DNA of 10,418 bases from Bacteroidaceae bacterium (GTDB taxonomy: Bacteria > Bacteroidota > Bacteroidia > Bacteroidales > Bacteroidaceae): NCBI GenBank assembly GCA_017548225.1, contig JAFYMV010000026.1:1-10418 (forward strand), in the 5' to 3' direction. Positions 6,605 through 10,418 of this stretch are shown here, piece by piece; the first letter of the stretch is position 1, and every line of letters begins with the position of its first letter. The position numbers were made by a program, and so were the translations under genes. The notes beneath the pieces were generated by a model. That model worked only from the letters and a program-made list of their open reading frames with translations. It was not told the origin of the DNA and did not search any database.

Positions 6605-7906
6605 TTACTTCAACTCAAAGAAGGTGGTGAAGGCGCGGCAGGCGTACTCGTGGTCGACGGCGGCTGCGGTCTCACGCACCGAGTGCATCCCCCACATGGG
6701 GTTGCCCATATCGACTCCGCGCATGGGGAGCTGCGAGGTGAGGATGTTGCCTAAGGTAGAGCCTCCAGCCATGTCGGAATGGTTGACGAAATATTGGAAA
6801 GGTACTCCAGCAATACGACATATCTCTGCAAAGACGGAGGCTGACTCAGCATCGGTAACATATTTCTGATTGGCATTGATCTTGATTACAGGGCCACCTC
6901 CCATCACAGGGTGGTTAGTGGGGTCGTGCTTGCCGGGATGGTTGGGGTGCAGGGCATGGGCCATGTCGGCAGAGATCATGAAGGAGTGCTCGAGGGCACG
7001 GTACAGGCCGTCGGCGCTGCATCCGTCATTGGTGACGACGCGCTCAAGGAGATTGCGTAGTACGGGCGAGGCGGCTCCTTGCTTGGTGCCGCTGCCAGTC
7101 TCCTCGTTGTCGAAGATGGCGAGCACTTGAGTCATGGGGGTAGCATTGCTATGGAGTAGGGCGTAGAGACCAGCATGCACCATGGCAAGGTCGTCGAGAC
7201 GGCCGCTGGAGATGAACTCTTCGTTAAGCCCTACGAGTTGGGACTTTTGGGTGTCATAGAGCGAGAGGTCAAAGTCAAGGATATCGGTCATTGATACGCC
7301 GAGCTCGTTGGCAATGGTCGTGAGCAGGAGGTTGTCAGCTTCGAGCTTGCTGTTGATGATGCTGATGACGGGGAGCATGTCGACCTGCTTGCTCAAGGGG
7401 TTGCCATCGTTGACCTGACGGTTGAAATGGATGGCGATATGAGGAATGATGAGCAAAGGACGCTCAATCTTAATGCGACGCACTTGGGGCTTCAGGGGAT
7501 TGGTGCCACGAAGAAGCACACGGCCTGCGAGCGAAAGGGGACGGTCAAACCAAGTATAGAGGATAGGACCGCCATAGACTTCGGTGTTGAGCTTGACAAC
7601 GCCTCCCTCGGTGTACATCTCAGGAGCGGGTTTCACACGGAAACAGGGTGAATCGCTATGGGCACAAATGAGCTTGAAGCCTGCCTCGGCTGGATGGGAG
7701 GTACCCATACGGAAGGCAAAGACGGCCGAATCGTTCTTGGTAATGAAGTAACCTTTGCCAGGAATGAGCATGGGGAAGGGCTTTCCGGCATCGAGACGGG
7801 TGAAGCCCGCTTCGGTGAGCTGCTCTTCGACATAGGCAGCGGCAAGGAAATTGACGGGCGAAGCATCAAGCATCGCCATTAGTTGTGGAATCGGATGTGT
7901 ATTCAT
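6605..7906 (-). CDS. apeB: M18-family aminopeptidase (aspartyl aminopeptidase type)
   Basis: This 433-residue cytoplasmic metallo-aminopeptidase should remove N-terminal (classically acidic) residues from peptides, as members of the M18 family do in large homo-oligomers. Family motifs are present in order: H83 in CAHSDSPCFRVKP, H160 in IAIHFNR, D238 in SGRLDDLA, E268-E269 in FDNEETGSGT, D314 in SADMAHALHP, and H408 in GMHSVRE. By comparison with characterised M18 enzymes, H83, D238, E269, D314 and H408 are the zinc ligands and E268 the catalytic base. Length is normal and there is no signal peptide. The ATG at 7904-7906 gives the usual short N-terminus and sits about 30 bp from a good promoter. 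The gene diverges from the SPOR lipoprotein gene and ends at a strong hairpin. The symbol apeB is used for bacterial M18 proteins; substrate preference is not read from the sequence. Confidence 0.93.
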   Translation of the reverse strand: MNTHPIPQLMAMLDASPVNFLAAAYVEEQLTEAGFTRLDAGKPFPMLIPGKGYFITKNDSAVFAFRMGTSHPAEAGFKLICAHSDSPCFRVKPAPEMYTEGGVVKLNTEVYGGPILYTWFDRPLSLAGRVLLRGTNPLKPQVRRIKIERPLLIIPHIAIHFNRQVNDGNPLSKQVDMLPVISIINSKLEADNLLLTTIANELGVSMTDILDFDLSLYDTQKSQLVGLNEEFISSGRLDDLAMVHAGLYALLHSNATPMTQVLAIFDNEETGSGTKQGAASPVLRNLLERVVTNDGCSADGLYRALEHSFMISADMAHALHPNHPGKHDPTNHPVMGGGPVIKINANQKYVTDAESASVFAEICRIAGVPFQYFVNHSDMAGGSTLGNILTSQLPMRGVDMGNPMWGMHSVRETAAAVDHEYACRAFTTFFELK

Positions 7907-7935
7907 AATTGATTGTGTATAGTATTAATCATGAT

Positions 7936-7968
7936 GCAAATTTAATGTATGGTGGGCACAATCGCAAA
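7936..7968 (-). promoter_or_regulatory. Promoter of the M18 aminopeptidase gene
   Basis: On the minus strand TTTG (7965-7968) is followed after 20 bp by TAAATTTGC (7936-7944), a near-ideal Bacteroidetes -33/-7 pair. The -7 element lies about 30 bp before the ATG, leaving a short leader without a Shine-Dalgarno sequence. Confidence 0.65.
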
Positions 7969-8041
7969 AAGGTTTGTGTAAAATTATACAATAAGTTGCA
8001 AATAAATGTTATATGGGGTGGGGTGTTCGGAAAAAAAGTGT

Positions 8042-8050
8042 TACCTTTGC
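8042..8050 (+). promoter_or_regulatory. -7 element of the SPOR lipoprotein gene
   Basis: TACCTTTGC matches the Bacteroidetes TAnnTTTG box and ends 35 bp before the ATG at 8086. A clear -33 TTTG is not seen at the usual distance. It lies within the in-frame extension upstream of 8086, which argues that translation starts at 8086 and not further left. Confidence 0.5.
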
Positions 8051-8085
8051 GTCAGTTTTTGAAACTAAACAAAAAAAATAAGAAT

Positions 8086-8559
8086 ATGAAGAAAGTATTG
8101 TTTGGCTTGGTAAGCCTGTTGGTCGTGATGACCTCATGTAAGTCTAAAGAAAGTGCCTATAAGCAGGCATACGAGAAGGCAAAAGCACAAGAGACTGCAC
8201 AGGTGCAGGTAAATGCGCCCATGCAGGTGACTCCTGTTGCTGCACCCGAAGTAACGGAGGATTATGATGCTACCCCCGTGCGTCAGGAGCAAGTAGTGGC
8301 TGTAAGTGGCGAACTCAAGGCTTATAGCGTAGTATGTGGTAGCTTTAGCTTACAGACCAATGCACAGGCGCTGAAAGAAAACCTCGTGAACGATGGATAC
8401 CAGGCAGGTATCGTGAAGAATGTGGACAAGAACATGTTCCGCGTAATCATTGGCTCGTACGACACCAAGGCTGAGGCTGCAAAGGCTCGTGAGGCGTTCA
8501 AGATGAAGTATCCTAACCGTGCCGATTTCCAGGGTGCGTGGATTCTCTATAGCAAGTAA
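8086..8559 (+). CDS. SPOR-domain lipoprotein
   Basis: The 157-residue protein begins MKKVLFGLVSLLVVMTSCKS, a lipoprotein signal with the lipidated Cys at position 18, so the mature protein should be membrane-anchored and face the periplasm. A Lys/Ala/Gln-rich then Pro/Val-rich linker (about 19-77) leads to a SPOR domain (about 78-157: AYSVVCGSFS, ALKENLVNDGYQAGIV, MFRVIIGSYDTKAEA, FQGAWILYSK). SPOR domains bind glycan strands stripped of peptide stems, often at division sites; a role in envelope maintenance or division is therefore likely but not specific. The reading frame is open upstream to 7909, but that extension lacks a signal sequence and covers the promoter, so ATG 8086 is chosen. A terminator follows the stop codon within 25 bp. 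Confidence 0.9.
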   Translation: MKKVLFGLVSLLVVMTSCKSKESAYKQAYEKAKAQETAQVQVNAPMQVTPVAAPEVTEDYDATPVRQEQVVAVSGELKAYSVVCGSFSLQTNAQALKENLVNDGYQAGIVKNVDKNMFRVIIGSYDTKAEAAKAREAFKMKYPNRADFQGAWILYSK

Positions 8560-8580
8560 TCAGGTACTCATATATAAATA

Positions 8581-8611
8581 AAAGGGTGACCACGAGGTCG
8601 CCCTTTGTTTT
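8581..8611 (+). terminator. Rho-independent terminator after the SPOR lipoprotein gene
   Basis: An 11-bp stem (8581-8591 with 8596-8606, one G-U pair) closes an ACGA tetraloop and is followed by GTTTT. It has the normal intrinsic-terminator form. It ends only about 15 bp before the ruvX start codon, so it may act as a partial terminator or leader structure for ruvX. Confidence 0.8.
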
Positions 8612-8626
8612 GACCTCTCATGATAT

Positions 8627-9049
8627 ATGGCGCGTATATTGGCTATAGACTACGGTAAGAAGCGTACGGGATTGGCGGTAACTGATGTGTTGCAGATCAT
8701 CGCCAATGGATTGACTACAGTGCCCACACACACGCTGATGGACTATATTCTCGATTATGTAAAACGAGAGCCTGTGGAACGCATCGTGGTGGGACTGCCC
8801 AAGCAGATGAACAACCAACCGTCAGAGAATATGGTACGCATAGAGCCTTTCGTGAACAGATTGCGCAAGGTGTTGCCCGATATCCCTGTGGAGTATGTGG
8901 ACGAACGATTCACTTCGGTGTTGGCACATCAGGCAATGCTTGATGGCGGACTGAAGAAGAAGGACCGTCAACGCAAGGAACTGGTCGACGAAATAAGCGC
9001 TACTATCATACTGCAAAGCTATATGGATAGCCGGAGGTTTAGAGTTTAG
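8627..9049 (+). CDS. ruvX: RuvX/YqgF family RNase H-fold nuclease (putative Holliday junction resolvase)
   Basis: The 140-residue protein has the full YqgF pattern: IDYGKKRTGLAVTD (D8), IVVGLPKQMN (about 53-61), VEYVDERFTS (D92, E93) and LVDEISATIILQSYM (D121). D8, D92/E93 and D121 are the expected acidic metal-binding cluster of the RNase H fold. The family is reported to resolve Holliday junctions and, in E. coli, to take part in 16S rRNA 5'-end maturation; which activity dominates here is not visible. The protein is cytoplasmic and of standard length. ATG 8627 directly precedes the conserved ARILAIDYG start and has no Shine-Dalgarno, as usual in this phylum. No room for a promoter exists between the upstream hairpin and the ATG, so transcription probably reads through from the SPOR gene. 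def follows in the same direction after 137 bp. Confidence 0.95.
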   Translation: MARILAIDYGKKRTGLAVTDVLQIIANGLTTVPTHTLMDYILDYVKREPVERIVVGLPKQMNNQPSENMVRIEPFVNRLRKVLPDIPVEYVDERFTSVLAHQAMLDGGLKKKDRQRKELVDEISATIILQSYMDSRRFRV

Positions 9050-9058
9050 TGTTTTATT

Positions 9059-9090
9059 TAGGAGTGAAGGAGTATAGGAGTGAAGGAGTG
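9059..9090. repeat. Two tandem 16-bp purine-rich repeats
   Basis: TAGGAGTGAAGGAGT occurs twice head to tail with a 16-bp period (9059-9074 and 9075-9090), differing at the last base, and each unit itself contains two GGAGT words. It starts 10 bp after the ruvX stop. A pyrimidine-rich stretch (about 9115-9149) and a degenerate 14-bp A/T repeat (TTTTAATTT at 9151-9159 and 9165-9173) complete the gap before def. No gene or clear promoter is seen in this gap. Confidence 0.7.
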
Positions 9091-9186
9091 CAGACAATAC
9101 CTCAATTACACGCATTCCCCCTCACCACTCAACTTTCACCCCTCACCCAATTTTAATTTTCAACTTTTAATTTCCAATTCTAAAAT

Positions 9187-9744
9187 ATGATTCTTCCTAT
9201 TTATACCTACGGACAGCCCGTATTGAGAAAAGAGGCTGAAGATATCGCTCCTGACTATCCCGAACTGAAGGAGCTTGTTCAGAACATGTTTGAAACAAAC
9301 GAACGCGCCGATGGTGTGGGATTGGCAGCTCCGCAGATTGGTCTGCCCATACGCGTGGTTATCGTAGACCTTACTCCGCTGGCCGAAGATATGCCCGAGT
9401 ATGCGGACTTTAAGCGTGCCTACATTAACGGATACATCGTGGAGGAGGATGGCGAAACTATCCTCATGGATGAGGGCTGCTTGAGTTTGCCCGGTATACA
9501 TGAGAAGGTACCTCGTGCAGAGAAGGTACGCATACAGTATGTAGACGAGAACTTTGTGGAGCACGATGAGTGGGTAGAGGGCTTCTTGGCTCGCGTCATC
9601 CAACACGAGTTTGACCACTTGGAGGGTAAGGTGTTTACCGATCGTATCTCTCCGCTACGCCGTCAGATGAACAAGGCGAAGTTCAACGCGCTACTCTCAG
9701 GCAAGGTGCGTTGCGAGTATAAGGTGAAAGTGGCGAAGAAGTAA
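9187..9744 (+). CDS. def: Peptide deformylase
   Basis: Def removes the formyl group from the initiator Met of nascent proteins at the ribosome. All three family motifs are intact in this 185-residue protein: motif 1 GVGLAAPQIG (43-52), motif 2 EGCLSLPG (96-103, metal ligand C98) and motif 3 QHEFDHLEG (139-147, ligands H140 and H144, catalytic E141). An insert of acidic residues between motifs 1 and 2 (about 62-92, with PLAEDMPEYADFK) is typical of Bacteroidetes deformylases. The start at 9187 gives the canonical MILPIYTYGQPVLR N-terminus. It lies between ruvX and a TPR gene in the same direction; in Bacteroidales I recall this order leading to thrS-infC, which would be past the right edge. 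No own promoter is evident. Confidence 0.97.
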   Translation: MILPIYTYGQPVLRKEAEDIAPDYPELKELVQNMFETNERADGVGLAAPQIGLPIRVVIVDLTPLAEDMPEYADFKRAYINGYIVEEDGETILMDEGCLSLPGIHEKVPRAEKVRIQYVDENFVEHDEWVEGFLARVIQHEFDHLEGKVFTDRISPLRRQMNKAKFNALLSGKVRCEYKVKVAKK

Positions 9745-9790
9745 GCTGTTAGCTGTTGGCTATTAGAGGTTAGCCGTTGGTGATTAGTTT
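9745..9790. repeat. Degenerate short tandem repeat after def
   Basis: Immediately after the def stop the sequence repeats variants of GTTAGC / GTTGGC / ATTAG words (for example GCTGTT twice within 9745-9757, then GGCTATTAG, GTTAGCCGTTGG, GATTAG). GGCTA (9758-9762) can pair with TAGCC (9771-9775). It is too weak to call a terminator. It resembles low-complexity spacer DNA known from Bacteroidales intergenic regions. Confidence 0.45.
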
Positions 9791-9819
9791 AACACCTAGA
9801 TTCTATACCTCTTAAACCA

Positions 9820-9827
9820 TACTTTTG
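9820..9827 (+). promoter_or_regulatory. Possible -7 element of the TPR protein gene
   Basis: TACTTTTG matches TAnnTTTG and ends 48 bp before the ATG at 9876. A -33 TTTG at the proper spacing is absent, so the call rests on one box in an A/T-rich gap. Confidence 0.4.
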
Positions 9828-9875
9828 TATATCTTGTGTGTTTTATATTCATGCAAGATTGAATGGTAGCATCTG

Positions 9876-10418
9876 ATGAAGCGTATAGTGTTATTACCCA
9901 TACTCTTGTGTCTTGCACTACTGTCCAAGGCACAAGTGAATACCGACCACATGATGAGGGTCGGTCGTAATGCATTGTACTTTAGCGACTATGTACTCTC
10001 GATACAGTATTTCAATCAAGTGGTCAATGCCAAACCCTACCTCTATGAGCCTTACTTCTATCGCGGGCTGGCAAAATTTTACCTTGATGATTACACCGGT
10101 GCTGAAAATGACTGCTCTGAAGCTATCCGCAGGAATCCATTCGTGGTGGATTGCTACCAGCTGCGCGGATTGACACGGGTGAATCAGGGAAAGTATGCTG
10201 AAGCTATTGCCGACTATCGTAGTGCCTTGCAGCATGCTCCCGAGCATGAGGGGCTATGGCACAACCTGGCGCTATGCTATGCTAACCTGAAGGAGTACGA
10301 TGCCGCCGTGGAAGTGCTCGACACGGTGGTGCGCATGGTACCAGGATATGCTCCGGCACTGAATATGCGTGCTCAGGTGCACATACAACAGGAGGACACT
10401 GTGGCGGCTCTTGCCGAC
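9876..10418 (+). CDS. Secreted tetratricopeptide-repeat protein (partial, runs off the right edge)
   Basis: The frame starts at ATG 9876 and is open for 181 codons to the window end. Residues 1-19 form a signal peptide (KR, hydrophobic core, cleavage SKA-Q), so the protein should be periplasmic or exported. After that come TPR units of about 34 residues: about 24-57, 58-91 (YFYRGLAKFYLDDYTGAENDCSEAI), 92-124 (YQLRGLTRVNQGKYAEAIADY), 126-158 (WHNLALCYANLKEYDAAVEVL), and a fifth beginning near 160. TPR arrays bind other proteins; the partner cannot be told from the sequence. The gene lies 131 bp after def on the same strand, with a possible promoter in between. Total length, further repeats and any C-terminal domain are unknown. 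Confidence 0.88.
   Translation, partial: MKRIVLLPILLCLALLSKAQVNTDHMMRVGRNALYFSDYVLSIQYFNQVVNAKPYLYEPYFYRGLAKFYLDDYTGAENDCSEAIRRNPFVVDCYQLRGLTRVNQGKYAEAIADYRSALQHAPEHEGLWHNLALCYANLKEYDAAVEVLDTVVRMVPGYAPALNMRAQVHIQQEDTVAALAD

Noticed and set aside
6527..6869. Plus-strand open frames covering the 21-bp hairpin and the end of the M18 gene
   Set aside because: They run through a perfect terminator-like hairpin and antisense to conserved M18 motifs.
7909..8085. 59-codon N-terminal extension of the SPOR lipoprotein frame
   Set aside because: The extension has no signal sequence and contains the -7 box TACCTTTGC, while ATG 8086 gives a textbook lipoprotein signal peptide.
9059..9090. Tandem 16-bp units considered as a CRISPR array
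   Set aside because: Units are head to tail with no spacers, only two copies, and far too short; no cas genes are present.
9160..9618. 152-codon minus-strand open frame opposite def
   Set aside because: def on the plus strand carries all three deformylase motifs; the antisense frame has no known features.

Overview
The window looks like a member of the order Bacteroidales (Bacteroides/Prevotella-like). The evidence is promoters of the Bacteroidetes type (TAnnTTTG at -7, TTTG about 19-20 bp upstream), A/T-rich leaders without Shine-Dalgarno sequences, a SPOR lipoprotein, a DUF4372-type IS4-family transposase, and a very large secreted M60 peptidase ending in a Bacteroidetes-style C-terminal tail. 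I cannot name a genus from the sequence alone.

Layout. Positions 1-~903 hold the right-hand part of an insertion sequence whose transposase, on the minus strand, is broken by an amber codon and has no visible start codon. After a short A/T-rich leader, 1035-6275 (+) encodes a 1746-residue secreted M60 (enhancin/mucinase-like) metallopeptidase. It has an F5/8-type C module, an intact HExxH...E site, several beta-rich, probably carbohydrate-binding modules separated by helical spacers, and a type IX-like C-terminal tail. A 329-bp intergenic region (6276-6604) is packed with hairpins and contains no gene. The minus-strand gene 6605-7906 is an M18 aminopeptidase. It diverges from a SPOR-domain lipoprotein gene (8086-8559 +), which is followed by ruvX (8627-9049 +), def (9187-9744 +) and the start of a TPR protein gene (9876 to the window end, +).

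The window splits into two parts. The left part (IS remnant and M60 gene) is A/T-rich and looks accessory: a surface or secreted enzyme likely to act on host O-glycoproteins, beside a decayed mobile element. The right part is more G/C-rich core sequence: peptide turnover (M18), envelope/peptidoglycan binding (SPOR), Holliday-junction or rRNA-processing nuclease (RuvX), N-terminal deformylation (Def) and a periplasmic TPR protein. The right-hand genes are ordinary. I found no convincing new multi-gene system. The points most worth a second look are the architecture of the M60 protein, its compositional contrast with its neighbours, the doubly damaged IS next to its promoter region, and a terminator-like hairpin placed almost on the start codon of ruvX.
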